From DATBLE01 sp963841405 (GTDB lineage: Bacteria > Actinomycetota > Thermoleophilia > Gaiellales > Gaiellaceae), in contig CAWJCM010000008.1 of the NCBI GenBank assembly GCA_963841405.1, forward strand, positions 1 through 64,000: DNA of 64,000 bases, read 5' to 3'. The stretch's first letter is position 1. Each line of letters opens with the position of its first letter. The position numbers and the translations under genes are program-made. Shown here piece by piece: positions 1 through 8,773 of the stretch. Below the pieces are notes generated by a model that made no database searches, was not told the DNA's origin, and saw only the letters and a list, made by a program, of their open reading frames with translations.

Positions 1-42
1 CGCGAACAGGAACGCTGCACAGAGGGCCAGGACTCCAGCCAC
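1..42 (-). CDS. N-terminus of a possible membrane transporter, cut by window edge
   Basis: Fourteen codons read leftwards from a GTG at 42 and leave the window. They encode a hydrophobic start (VAGVLALCAAFLFA) like the first membrane helix of DMT/EamA-type transporters. No good ribosome binding site is visible and the piece is very short, so both the gene and its family are tentative. It lies downstream of, and in the same direction as, the DUF389 gene. Confidence 0.3.
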   Translation of the reverse strand, partial: MAGVLALCAAFLFA

Positions 43-85
43 GTCGCGAGAGTCTAAACGGCCGCCCGAACGCCCGGACGGCGGC

Positions 86-970
86 TCACGTCCGTGCCGC
101 GGCGCGGGCGGCCATCGCGCGCTGGCCGGCGAGCGTGACCGTGCCGCCGACGAGCATCATCGCCACGTTGGCGGCGAGCACTCCGAGCGCCGAGAGCGCC
201 TTCCCGCCTTCGCCGATCCCCAGCGCGACGCCGAGATAGGCAACCGCCGGGATCGTGGTCACGGAGATCGCCACCCCGACGGCGGCGCTCGCCCGCGTCT
301 CGAAGGCCAGGATCCCGGCCACGCCGGCGGCGAGCGCAACGGCGATCGTCGAGGCCCCGACGTGGGTCTGGGACGCGGGGACCTCGTCGAGCGCGAAACC
401 CGCCGGTAGGTCGTCGAAGACGTCGAGGAGGCCGGCGACCGCCGCGCTGACGAGACCGGCGACGGCGAGCCCGAGGCCGAGGCTCACGAGCCCCCGGCGC
501 ACGAGCCGTGGCCGCAGGAGGCCGATGCCGGTGCAGGCGGCCATGATCGGCAACAGATCGGGACTGATCGCCATCGCGCCCACGATCAGCACCGAGCTCG
601 TGTTGAGGACCGCGAACGCGCCGACCACGCCGGCTGCCGCCATCAGCAGCAGGTACCGCCCCGGAGCGCGGGCCCGGGCTCTCGCCTGGCCGAGTACGTC
701 CGCCCAGACGAGCGCGAACGGCCCCGTCTCCTCCGGCACGTCCGCGATCCGCTCGAGTCGCGTGAGCACGATGTCCTCCGGCGGGACGCCGAGCCGCGCG
801 AGCGTCGCGAGCACCGCGTCGGCTGCACCCGACTCGACGTCGGCTCTGACCATCGCAGCCGCAGAGCCCGTCCCGGCGATGCTGAGATGCCTCACGCCGT
901 GCAGGCCGGCGAGGCCCTCGGAGACGGCCGCCATCGCCGCCGGCTCTCCGTATGCGCGCAGCTCGAACAC
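86..970 (-). CDS. DUF389 family membrane protein
   Basis: The 294-residue protein has a soluble N-terminal alpha/beta part (about residues 1-95, beginning VFELRAYGEP) and then about six hydrophobic helices containing a signature like SSVLIVGAMAISPDLLPI, typical of DUF389 (TIGR00341-like) proteins, whose biochemical role is not established. The GTG at 970 is preferred over a longer reading frame to 1060 because it lies 19 bases after the stop of the upstream SnoaL-like gene and the extra residues are low-complexity Arg/Ser. It is the last gene of the series that begins at zwf. Confidence 0.75.
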   Translation of the reverse strand: MFELRAYGEPAAMAAVSEGLAGLHGVRHLSIAGTGSAAAMVRADVESGAADAVLATLARLGVPPEDIVLTRLERIADVPEETGPFALVWADVLGQARARARAPGRYLLLMAAAGVVGAFAVLNTSSVLIVGAMAISPDLLPIMAACTGIGLLRPRLVRRGLVSLGLGLAVAGLVSAAVAGLLDVFDDLPAGFALDEVPASQTHVGASTIAVALAAGVAGILAFETRASAAVGVAISVTTIPAVAYLGVALGIGEGGKALSALGVLAANVAMMLVGGTVTLAGQRAMAARAAART

Positions 971-989
971 CCTTGTCCGGTAAGCCTGG

Positions 990-1361
990 CTACGGGGTCG
1001 GCCGGATCTCGTAACGGGCGATCTTGCCGCCGCGCACCACGACCTCGATGTGGAGGCCACGCTGGTAGGCGAAGTCGCCCGACCCTTTCATGCGGTAGAT
1101 CTGGAGGACGTCGACGGCTGCGCGGCCAGCGCCGAGGTCGGCCCAGTCGCCGATCTCGAACTCCAGGTCGAGATGCTCCGGTGGAGAGCCCCAGATCCGG
1201 TCATGCTCGAGCTCGTCGATCCCCTTCAGTGTCCGCTTGGGAGTGACCCACTCGACGTCGTCGGCCAGCAACGGGTAGACGGCGGTCCAGTCGCCCGTCC
1301 TGGCAGCTCCTTCGAGGGCGGTTCCGAACCGGTTCGCGATCTCGAGGTCGGCCGGGCTCAT
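990..1361 (-). CDS. SnoaL-like/NTF2-fold small protein
   Basis: The 123-residue protein starts MSPADLEIANRFGTALEG and has the layout of the NTF2-like SnoaL family: an N-terminal helix, a W-x-A-VYPLLADDVEWVTP segment and C-terminal beta strands (IYRMKGSGDFAYQ, then HIEVVVRGGKIARYEI). Members include small-molecule isomerases, hydrolases and binding proteins, so the substrate cannot be named. Its ATG overlaps the cydC stop as ATGA, which implies translational coupling to the cytochrome bd maturation genes. Confidence 0.75.
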   Translation of the reverse strand: MSPADLEIANRFGTALEGAARTGDWTAVYPLLADDVEWVTPKRTLKGIDELEHDRIWGSPPEHLDLEFEIGDWADLGAGRAAVDVLQIYRMKGSGDFAYQRGLHIEVVVRGGKIARYEIRPTP

Positions 1362-3028
1362 CGCCGTCCGGAGTCGACGATGGCGCGATCGCGCAGCTCG
1401 AGCACCTCGTCGGCCAGCTCGAGCCCCTCGGGCCGGTGGGTGATCAACAGGACGGCGGCGTCGCCGGCGGCGGCGAAGACGTCCCGGACGAGCGCACGCG
1501 CGGCGGGCGGGTCGAGGTGGGCGGTCGGCTCGTCGAGGACGAGCAGCGCCGGGCGCGCAAGCAGCGCGCGGGCGACGCAGACGCGCTGGCGCTCGCCTCC
1601 CGACAGCGCCCGCCCCTGCTCGCCGACGAGGGTGTCGAGCCCGTCCGGGAGTGCCCGAACCCAGTCCCGGAGACCGACGAGGCGCAGCACGCGCTCGAGC
1701 TCCGCGTCGGTCGCCTCGGGACACCCGAGCCTCACGTTGTCGCGGATGCTCGCGGTGAACAGATGCCCGTCCTGCCCGGCCACCGCGATCGTCCTGCGGA
1801 CGTCCTCCTGGCGCAGCTCGCGGATGTCGCGACCGCCGATCGTGACGCGTCCCTGCTCGGGGTCGAGGAAGCGCAGCAGCAGGTTCGTCACCGTCGTCTT
1901 CCCGGCACCGCTCTCGCCGAGGAGGGCCACGCGGCAGCCCGGCTCGAGCCGCAAGGATGCTCCCGCCAGTACCGGCGGGTCGTGCGGCCCGTAGCGTGCG
2001 CGGACGTCCTCCAGGCAGACGGCGGCCGGGGCCGCCGGCAGCGGAGCGGGCCGGTCGGGATCGGCGATCCGCGGCCGGCGTTCGACCAGCTCCAGCACGC
2101 GCTCCCCGGCGGCGGCAGTCGCACCCAGGTCGCGCACCGCGCCGGCGAGGGGCTGGACGGCGTCGAAGGCGGCGAGCGCAAGCAGCGCCAGCATCGCGAT
2201 CAGCACCCGGTCGAGCCGGCCCTCCGCGTTCGCCTCGACGGCCACCCAGAGGACGCCGGCCACGGTGGCGCCGGCGGCGCAGAGCTGAAGGCCGTCGCCG
2301 ATGCCGGCGGCGAGCGCGTCGCGCCGGCCGATGCGTACGAGCAGGCGGTCGGCGGCGCGCACCCGCTCGAGCCGGTCGCGCTCCTGCCCGTAGACGAGCA
2401 ACTCGGGTGCGGATTGCAGCAGCTCGATCAGCTCGGCACCCAGCCGGCCGCGCGCGGCTGCCTGCCGCTCGGCCGCCCACCTGGCCAGCCGGCCGGAGAC
2501 GAGCGGCACCGCCACCCCGGCCAGCAGGAGGCCGCAGGCGAGCACGAGCGCCGCGGCGGGCAGGAAGGCCGCGGTCACTCCGACGCACACCGCCCCCGAG
2601 CACGCTGCGACGAGCAGCGGATGGAAGCCGCGCAGGTGGAGGTTCTGGAGCGAATCCACGTCGGCGACCAGGCGGGAGAGCAGGTCGCCCCGCCGGTACC
2701 CCTCGAGCTCCGCCGGCGCCAGCGGCTCGATCCGCTCGTAGGCGCGGCCGCGCACGCGCGCGAGCACGCGGAAGGCGAGGTCGTGCGAGACGAGCCGCTC
2801 GAGATAGCGGGCGACGGGCCGGGCGAGGCCGAAGAAGCGAACGGCGACGATCGCGACCGTCAACGAGAGGATCGGGGGCTGCTCGGCCGCCCTCGAGATC
2901 AGATAGCCCGCGGTCGCCATCAGGCCGGCGCCGAAGACGACGGTCGCCGTGCCCAGCAGCACCGACAGGGCCACGCGCGGCCGCGGCGCGTCCGTGAGCG
3001 CGACGAGGCGCCGAAGCGCAGCGGTCAT
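1358..3028 (-). CDS. cydC: Thiol reductant ABC exporter subunit CydC
   Basis: The 556-residue protein combines a six-helix ABC exporter membrane domain (about residues 15-300) with a nucleotide-binding domain. The latter has Walker A GESGAGKTT, signature ALSGGERQRVCVARAL and Walker B ALLVLDEPTAHLD. CydDC exports cysteine and glutathione to the outer face of the membrane and is needed for cytochrome bd assembly. The ATG at 3028 overlaps the cydD stop as ATGA, and a longer frame to 3493 merely runs antisense-like through cydD. The CydC assignment rests on its position after CydD and cydAB. Confidence 0.9.
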   Translation of the reverse strand: MTAALRRLVALTDAPRPRVALSVLLGTATVVFGAGLMATAGYLISRAAEQPPILSLTVAIVAVRFFGLARPVARYLERLVSHDLAFRVLARVRGRAYERIEPLAPAELEGYRRGDLLSRLVADVDSLQNLHLRGFHPLLVAACSGAVCVGVTAAFLPAAALVLACGLLLAGVAVPLVSGRLARWAAERQAAARGRLGAELIELLQSAPELLVYGQERDRLERVRAADRLLVRIGRRDALAAGIGDGLQLCAAGATVAGVLWVAVEANAEGRLDRVLIAMLALLALAAFDAVQPLAGAVRDLGATAAAGERVLELVERRPRIADPDRPAPLPAAPAAVCLEDVRARYGPHDPPVLAGASLRLEPGCRVALLGESGAGKTTVTNLLLRFLDPEQGRVTIGGRDIRELRQEDVRRTIAVAGQDGHLFTASIRDNVRLGCPEATDAELERVLRLVGLRDWVRALPDGLDTLVGEQGRALSGGERQRVCVARALLARPALLVLDEPTAHLDPPAARALVRDVFAAAGDAAVLLITHRPEGLELADEVLELRDRAIVDSGRR

Positions 3029-4701
3029 GCCGCCGCCCTTTCCCCGAGCTCGACGGCGCGCCCCGCCTCGAGGCGGACGATCCGGTCGGCACGCCGCACG
3101 AGCTCCGGCCGGTGCGCGATCACGAGCACCGTGCGCCCGGGGCGGTGCCGCTCGACCGCATCGGCGACGATCTCTGCGCTGTCGTCGTCGAGGTCGGCGG
3201 TCGGCTCGTCGAGCACCACCAGCGAAGCCGAGCGCAGAAACGCCCTCGCGAGGGCGATCCGGCGCCGCTCGCCGGCCGAGAGCGGCCGGCCGCCGTCGCC
3301 GATCTCGGTTCGGTAGCCGTCCGGCAGCCCCCGCACGAAGAGATCGGCGCCGGCGAGCTCCGCAGCCTGTTGCACACGGTCGTCCGGGGCCGACGGGTCG
3401 CCGAGCCGGATGTTGTCGGCGACGGTTCCGCGGACGATCGCCGGCCGCTGAGGGACCCAGGCGAGGTGCCCGCGCCAGCTCTCCGCGTGGCACGCGGCGA
3501 GATCGACCCCGCCGACCGTGATCCTCCCGCCCCGGGGCTCGGCCAGCCGCAGCAACAGGTCGGCGGCGGTGCTCTTCCCGGCGCCGCTCGCGCCGACGAG
3601 CGCCACCGTCTCCCCGGGCCGCAGCTCGAGCTCGAAGCCGTCGAGTACGGGCCGGGGACGGCCCGGGTAGGCGAACGAGACGCGCTCGAACCGCACGACT
3701 TCGACCGCCGGGTCGGGGGCTGCGTGCGTTCCCTCGTCGCGCACCGCGGGCGGCGCCTCCAGCAGCCCGAGGATGCGGTCGGCGACGGCGAGCCCGTCTG
3801 CGCTCGCGTGGTACTCGGCTCCGAGCCGGCGCAGGGGCAGGTACAGCTCGGGGGCGAGCACCAGCACGGTCAGGCCGGCCTGGAGGCCGAGCCCGCCGCC
3901 TACGAGGCGGACGCCGACGGTGACGGCGACGAGGGCCACGCCCAGGGTGGCGGCCAGCTCGAGGACCGAGCCGGACAGGAAGGCGACCCGGAGCGTCCCC
4001 ATCGTCGCCCGCCGATAGCGCTCGCCGACGTCGTCGAGCTTCGCCGCTTCACCCCTGGCCCGGTTGAACGCCCGCAGCGTGGGCAGCCCGCGCACCACGT
4101 CGAGGAAGTGGGTCGACAGGAGCCGCAGGGCGAGCCACCGCTCCCGGGTCCGCTCCTCCGTATAGCGCCCGATCAGCCACATGAAGACGGGAACGAGCGG
4201 CAGCGTCGCCAGCATCACCAGCGCCGAGCGCAGGTCGATCGCGGCCACGAACGCGACGACGGCGACTGGAACGACGCAGGCGAGAACGAGCTGCGGCAGG
4301 TACCTGGCGAAGTAGGCCGCCAGGCCGTCGACGCCCTGGACTGCAGCCGCGACGATCTCCCCTTCCTCGGCCCCGTCCGCCGATCTCGGCTGGGCCCGGA
4401 GCCGCCGCTCCACCAGTTGGCCCCGCAGCTCCGAGAGCACCGACTGCGCCGCGCGCCGGCCCGCGTACTCGAACGACCAGGCGAGCGCCCCCCGGCCCGC
4501 GAAGACGAGGGCGAGGAGCAGGACCTCAGTGCGGAGGGCTGCCGGCGCGGCACCGTGGAACGCCCCGCTGACCACCCGGGCGAGCAACACTGCCTGGGCG
4601 AGCACGAGCACCGCCGCGGCCACCCCGGCGAGAACGTCGGCCGCCAGCAGTCGCCGGACGGCGGCCGCGCGTTCGATCAGGCGTGGGTCGAGGCGGCGCA
4701 C
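3025..4701 (-). CDS. cydD: Thiol reductant ABC exporter subunit CydD
   Basis: The 558-residue half-transporter starts MRRLDPRLIERAAAVRRLL, the usual CydD opening. It has an N-terminal membrane domain with the ILxxRIVSGAF-like first helix and a C-terminal ATPase (Walker A GASGAGKST, signature PLSAGERRRIALARA, Walker B LVVLDEPTADLD). It pairs with CydC in the inner membrane to export thiols for cytochrome bd assembly. It lies 9 bases after cydB, giving cydA-cydB-cydD-cydC. Confidence 0.92.
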   Translation of the reverse strand: MRRLDPRLIERAAAVRRLLAADVLAGVAAAVLVLAQAVLLARVVSGAFHGAAPAALRTEVLLLALVFAGRGALAWSFEYAGRRAAQSVLSELRGQLVERRLRAQPRSADGAEEGEIVAAAVQGVDGLAAYFARYLPQLVLACVVPVAVVAFVAAIDLRSALVMLATLPLVPVFMWLIGRYTEERTRERWLALRLLSTHFLDVVRGLPTLRAFNRARGEAAKLDDVGERYRRATMGTLRVAFLSGSVLELAATLGVALVAVTVGVRLVGGGLGLQAGLTVLVLAPELYLPLRRLGAEYHASADGLAVADRILGLLEAPPAVRDEGTHAAPDPAVEVVRFERVSFAYPGRPRPVLDGFELELRPGETVALVGASGAGKSTAADLLLRLAEPRGGRITVGGVDLAACHAESWRGHLAWVPQRPAIVRGTVADNIRLGDPSAPDDRVQQAAELAGADLFVRGLPDGYRTEIGDGGRPLSAGERRRIALARAFLRSASLVVLDEPTADLDDDSAEIVADAVERHRPGRTVLVIAHRPELVRRADRIVRLEAGRAVELGERAAA

Positions 4702-4710
4702 GCCGGGCTT

Positions 4711-5772
4711 CTACACGGAGGGGTCGGCAGTCGCCGCCGCCGCGGGCGGCGCCTCCGGCTCCGCGCCCTCGTCCTCGCTCCCCAGCCGTTCGCGGAAGAC
4801 ATGGTAGGTCCAGCCCTGGTAGAGGAGGATCACGGGGAGCAGAATCGCGGCGACGATCGAGATCACCTTCAGCGTGTAGTGCGCGGACGCCGCGCCGGAG
4901 ACGGTGAGGCTGTTCGCGAAGTCCGGGCTCGAGACCATGACGCGCGGGTACAGGCTCGTGAACAGGGTCGCGACGAGGAGCACCGCTCCGAAGGCGGTGG
5001 CGCCGAAGGCGAGGCCGCTCCGCCCTCGGTAGACGAAGATCAGCGCGAGCACGAGAGCGCCGGCGCCGAGGGCGGCCGGCAGGACCGGCGGGAAGACGTC
5101 CTTGTCGTTGCGGTCGACGGCGACCGCCACCGTCCACGCGAGGAAGCCGCTTCCGACCACTGCGGCGGCGACCGACAGGCCCCGCGCCGCGCGGGCGGCG
5201 CGCTCGCAGAGCTCGCCGTGCGTCCTGATCGTCAGGTAGGTGGCTCCGTGGAAGGCGAACACGAGCGCGACCGTGACACCAGCCAGCACCGAATAGCCGG
5301 TGAACAGGTCGGCGAAGGTGCCGCCGAAGTCACCCTTCGAGTCGAGCGGGACCCCATGCAGCAGGCTCGCGAGCGCGATGCCCCAGATCAGCGAGGCGCC
5401 GACGCTGCCGATCGAGTTCGCCCACGTCCAGACGCGCCGCCAGGCCGGGCTCTCGCTCTTCTCCCGCCACTCGAACGAGAGCACGCGGACGATCAGCAAC
5501 ACGAGGATCAGCAGCAGGGCGATGTAGAAGCCCGAGAACATCGTCGCGTACCAGGCCGGGAAGGCGGCAAAGGTCGCGCCGCCCGCGATCACGAGCCACA
5601 CCTCGTTGCCGTCCCAGACCGGACCGATCGTCTCGAACATCGTCGAGCGCTGCCGCTCGTTCCGTGGCAGGAACGGGAGCAGCATGCCCACGCCGAAGTC
5701 GAAGCCCTCGAGCAGGAAGTAGCCGCTCCAGAGGACAGCGATCAGGACGAACCAGAGAGTCTGGAGATCCAT
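4711..5772 (-). CDS. cydB: Cytochrome bd quinol oxidase subunit II
   Basis: The 353-residue protein begins MDLQTLWFVLIAVLWSGYFL and contains the LEGFDFGVG and GPVWDGNEVWL motifs of CydB, with about eight or nine membrane helices. It forms the heterodimer with CydA that reduces oxygen to water with quinol electrons without proton pumping. The charged C-terminus (EDEGAEPEAPPAAAATADPSV) looks like a cytoplasmic tail. It follows cydA by 9 bases. Confidence 0.95.
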   Translation of the reverse strand: MDLQTLWFVLIAVLWSGYFLLEGFDFGVGMLLPFLPRNERQRSTMFETIGPVWDGNEVWLVIAGGATFAAFPAWYATMFSGFYIALLLILVLLIVRVLSFEWREKSESPAWRRVWTWANSIGSVGASLIWGIALASLLHGVPLDSKGDFGGTFADLFTGYSVLAGVTVALVFAFHGATYLTIRTHGELCERAARAARGLSVAAAVVGSGFLAWTVAVAVDRNDKDVFPPVLPAALGAGALVLALIFVYRGRSGLAFGATAFGAVLLVATLFTSLYPRVMVSSPDFANSLTVSGAASAHYTLKVISIVAAILLPVILLYQGWTYHVFRERLGSEDEGAEPEAPPAAAATADPSV

Positions 5773-5781
5773 CGCTCGCTC

Positions 5782-7182
5782 CTACGCCGCCGGCTCCGGG
5801 GCAGCTCCCGGTCCCGGCGCCTGCGGAGCAGCCTCCAGCTCGCGCCCGCCGAACCTGCGCATCAGCCACACATCGACGGTGAGGAGCAGCACGTAGAGCG
5901 CGACGAACACCGATAGACTGATCGCGAGCCAGGTGGTGCTGACGCTGGGCGAGCTTGCGTCGGAGGTCTTGAGCAGACCCTGCACGATCCACGGCTGGCG
6001 GCCCATCTCGGTCAGGATCCAACCCGCCGTCGCGGCGATGTACGGAAACGTGATCGCGACGATCGCCGTCCGGTGGAACCAGCGCGCCCGCCCGAGTTTC
6101 TGCTTCCAGTACAGCCAGGCGCCGACGGCGGCCACGAGGAGCATCAGCATGCCCATGTAGGCCATCACCCGCATCGACCAGTAAATCACGCGGATGTTCG
6201 GCATGTAGTTGCCGCGGCCGTACTGCCGCCGCTCCTGGGCCTGGAGCTGATTGAGGCCCTGAACCTCACCGCTGAACGAGCCGGTCGCCATGTACGAGAG
6301 GAGCCTCGGGACCGTGATCGAGAAGCTCGGCGTCGGGTCACTTGCCGTGAAACCGCCGATCTGGAAGAGCGAGAAACCGCACGGCTGGCAGGTGTCCCAC
6401 TGCGCCTCGGAGGCGGCGATCTTCATGCTCTGCGCACTCGTCACGGCCGCGCCGAAGCGATTGCCGACGACGAGCTGGAGGAGCGTGACTGGCACCGCCA
6501 CGATCAACGCCAGCTTCGCCGCCTTGAGGAAGAGATCGACGTCCTGGCGGCGCAGGAACTGCCAGCAGCAGATCCCCAGCATCACGATCGACCCGAAGAT
6601 CAGACCGGCGAGCATCGTGTGCACGTACGCCCGGAGCGCGAACCCGTTGGACAGAAGCGCCCAGACACTGGTCAGCTGCGCCTCCCCGTTCACGAGCTTG
6701 TAGCCGACCGGGTGCTGCATCCACGAGTTCGCGACGAGAATGAAATAGCCCGACATCCACGTCCCGAGCACGGCCACCCAGAGCGTGGCGAGATGCAGGC
6801 GCGGCGAGAGCCGATCCCAGCCGAAGATCCAGAGCCCGAGGAACGTCGCCTCGAGCATGAACGCCGCCAGACCCTCCATCGCGAGCGGCGCACCGAACAC
6901 GTTGCCGACGAACCTCGAGTACACCGACCAGTTCATCCCGAACTCGAACTCCTGCACGAGCCCGGTCGCGACACCGATTGCGAAGTTGATCAGGAACAGC
7001 GTCCCGAAGAACTTCGTCAGCCGCAACCACTGCTCGTCCCTCGTCCGATACCACGCCGTCTGCATCACCGCGACGAGCGGTCCCAGCCCCAGCGTCAACG
7101 GAACGAACAGGAAGTGGTAGATCGACGTCGTCGCGAACTGCGCCCGGGCCAGGTTGACCGTCGTGTCCGCGAGAAAGCCCAT
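5782..7182 (-). CDS. cydA: Cytochrome bd quinol oxidase subunit I
   Basis: The 466-residue protein carries the family hallmarks. His23 (heme b595/d side) and His188 (heme b558) are present, as are Glu103 and Glu111 in AMEGLAAFMLEATFLG and GRQPW at 394-398. The Q-loop region (about 250-330) is short, as in many non-enteric CydA proteins. It is the quinol-oxidising, oxygen-binding subunit. A 4-base gap from the upstream GMC oxidoreductase gene places cytochrome bd inside the carbohydrate operon and not under its own promoter. Confidence 0.96.
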   Translation of the reverse strand: MGFLADTTVNLARAQFATTSIYHFLFVPLTLGLGPLVAVMQTAWYRTRDEQWLRLTKFFGTLFLINFAIGVATGLVQEFEFGMNWSVYSRFVGNVFGAPLAMEGLAAFMLEATFLGLWIFGWDRLSPRLHLATLWVAVLGTWMSGYFILVANSWMQHPVGYKLVNGEAQLTSVWALLSNGFALRAYVHTMLAGLIFGSIVMLGICCWQFLRRQDVDLFLKAAKLALIVAVPVTLLQLVVGNRFGAAVTSAQSMKIAASEAQWDTCQPCGFSLFQIGGFTASDPTPSFSITVPRLLSYMATGSFSGEVQGLNQLQAQERRQYGRGNYMPNIRVIYWSMRVMAYMGMLMLLVAAVGAWLYWKQKLGRARWFHRTAIVAITFPYIAATAGWILTEMGRQPWIVQGLLKTSDASSPSVSTTWLAISLSVFVALYVLLLTVDVWLMRRFGGRELEAAPQAPGPGAAPEPAA

Positions 7183-7186
7183 CCCG

Positions 7187-8764
7187 CTACGCCGGGACCT
7201 GCGCCTCTGTCTTCGCTCCGAGCCGTTCGAGCAGGTGGTCGCCGACCCTGAGCGCGTTGGCCATCGCCGTCAGGGCCGGGTTGACCGCGCCGATCGACGG
7301 GAAGAAGCTCGTGTCGACCACGTACAGGTTGTCGACCTCGTGCGCCCGGCAGTCGGTGTCCAGTACGGACGTCGCCGGATCGGTCCCGAACCTGCACGTT
7401 CCCGCCTGGTGCGCGCAACCGGCGATCGGAATGTCGTTCTTCATGTACGCGAAGCGATGGATGAGGTGGTCCGGGTTCATGTCCAGCTTCCCGAGCAGCG
7501 ACTTGACCTTCCCGTAGAGGCGCTTCTTCGCCTCGATGTTGGTCTCCGCGTAGGTCAGTACGATGTTCCCCTGGCCGTCGACGGTCACGCGGTTGTCGGC
7601 CTGCGGGAGATCCTCGGTGGAGAGCCAGAAATCGATCGCGTGCCTGGCCATGCGCTCGAGCGTCCACTCGGGCGCGAGCTTCGTCTCCCCTGGTCGCTCG
7701 CCGCGGAACATCGCCGCCTGCGACTTTCCGACCATCTGCACGTTCCCGAGCGGATGCTCGAAGTCGTCCGCGCCGAAGTAGAAGTCGTTGAGCCCGAGCG
7801 TCTTCTGGTAGCTGGTCGGGTTCTCGTCGCGCGAGAGCGCCAGCACGGCGGTCGAGTCGTGGAACATGTAGTTGCGGCCGACCTGGTCCGAGCCGTTCGC
7901 GAGACCGTTCGGATGCTTGTCGTTCGCGGACAGGAGCAGGAGCTTTGCCGAGTTGGCTGCGCCCGCCGAGACGACGACGACGTCGGCCGAGTAGCGCTCC
8001 TCGGCGCCGTCGTGCTCCGCGACCACCTCGGTGACGGCGGTCCCGGCCTCGTTGGTGGCGAGCCTCGTCACCTTCCTGTTCGTCAGCAGCGTGACGTTCG
8101 GGTGCTCGAGCGCGGGCCGCACGCCGAGCACCTCCGCGTCCGACTTGGCGTGCACGAGGCAGGGGTAGCCGTCGCACTGGCTGCAGCGGACACACTGCGA
8201 GAACGGCATGTTCGACTCGTCCAGCATGATCCCGCAGGGCGCGTGGAACGGATGGTGGCCCGCAGCCTCGAGCTGGTCCGACAGTTTCTGGATGCGCGGC
8301 TCGTGCGACACCGGTGGGTGCGGATAGGGTGCGCTCGCCGGCGGCTCGGTCGGATCCTCGCCCCGGGCGCCGTGCACCTGATACAGCTGCTCGCCGAGCG
8401 TGTAGTACGGCTCGAAGTCGTCGTACGAGACCGGCCACGCAGGCGAGATCCCGTCGTGGTGGCGAAGCTCGCCGAAGTCCTCCTTCCGCAGCCGGTAGAG
8501 CGCTGCTCCGTAGAGCTTCGTCGCCCCGCCGACGAAGTAGTGCACGCCCGGCTGGAAGGACTTCCCCCTGTCGTCGTACCAGGTGTCGGGCGAGACGTAG
8601 CGGTTGTCGACGAACACCGCCTGGGTCGACCAGTTCTCGGGCTCGCGCCGGAGCCAGTCGCCACGCTCGAGCAGCAGGGTCCGTTTCCCGGAAGGCGCGA
8701 GATGCCTGGCGAGCGTGCCCCCGCCGGCCCCCGTTCCGATGATGATGACGTCGTAGCTCTCCAT
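7187..8764 (-). CDS. GMC-family FAD oxidoreductase with a Cys cluster
   Basis: The 525-residue protein has an N-terminal FAD-binding motif (GTGAGGG, residues 10-16), the GMC signature YFVGGATKLYGAALYRLR (76-93), HQAGTCRFG near 447 and the C-terminal GAVNPALTAMANALR motif. Cys191, Cys194, Cys197 and Cys202 form CxxCxxCxxxxC, which might hold an Fe-S cluster as in some FAD-dependent sugar dehydrogenases. No signal peptide is seen, so it is probably cytoplasmic or membrane-associated. The substrate is unknown; neighbours suggest a sugar or sugar acid, with electrons possibly going to quinone and CydAB. Confidence 0.85.
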   Translation of the reverse strand: MESYDVIIIGTGAGGGTLARHLAPSGKRTLLLERGDWLRREPENWSTQAVFVDNRYVSPDTWYDDRGKSFQPGVHYFVGGATKLYGAALYRLRKEDFGELRHHDGISPAWPVSYDDFEPYYTLGEQLYQVHGARGEDPTEPPASAPYPHPPVSHEPRIQKLSDQLEAAGHHPFHAPCGIMLDESNMPFSQCVRCSQCDGYPCLVHAKSDAEVLGVRPALEHPNVTLLTNRKVTRLATNEAGTAVTEVVAEHDGAEERYSADVVVVSAGAANSAKLLLLSANDKHPNGLANGSDQVGRNYMFHDSTAVLALSRDENPTSYQKTLGLNDFYFGADDFEHPLGNVQMVGKSQAAMFRGERPGETKLAPEWTLERMARHAIDFWLSTEDLPQADNRVTVDGQGNIVLTYAETNIEAKKRLYGKVKSLLGKLDMNPDHLIHRFAYMKNDIPIAGCAHQAGTCRFGTDPATSVLDTDCRAHEVDNLYVVDTSFFPSIGAVNPALTAMANALRVGDHLLERLGAKTEAQVPA

Positions 8765-8773
8765 GCGTCCTCC

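Noticed and set aside
3112..5916. A 934-codon plus-strand open frame opposite cydD and cydB
   Set aside because: Antisense to clear cyd genes with no domain pattern.
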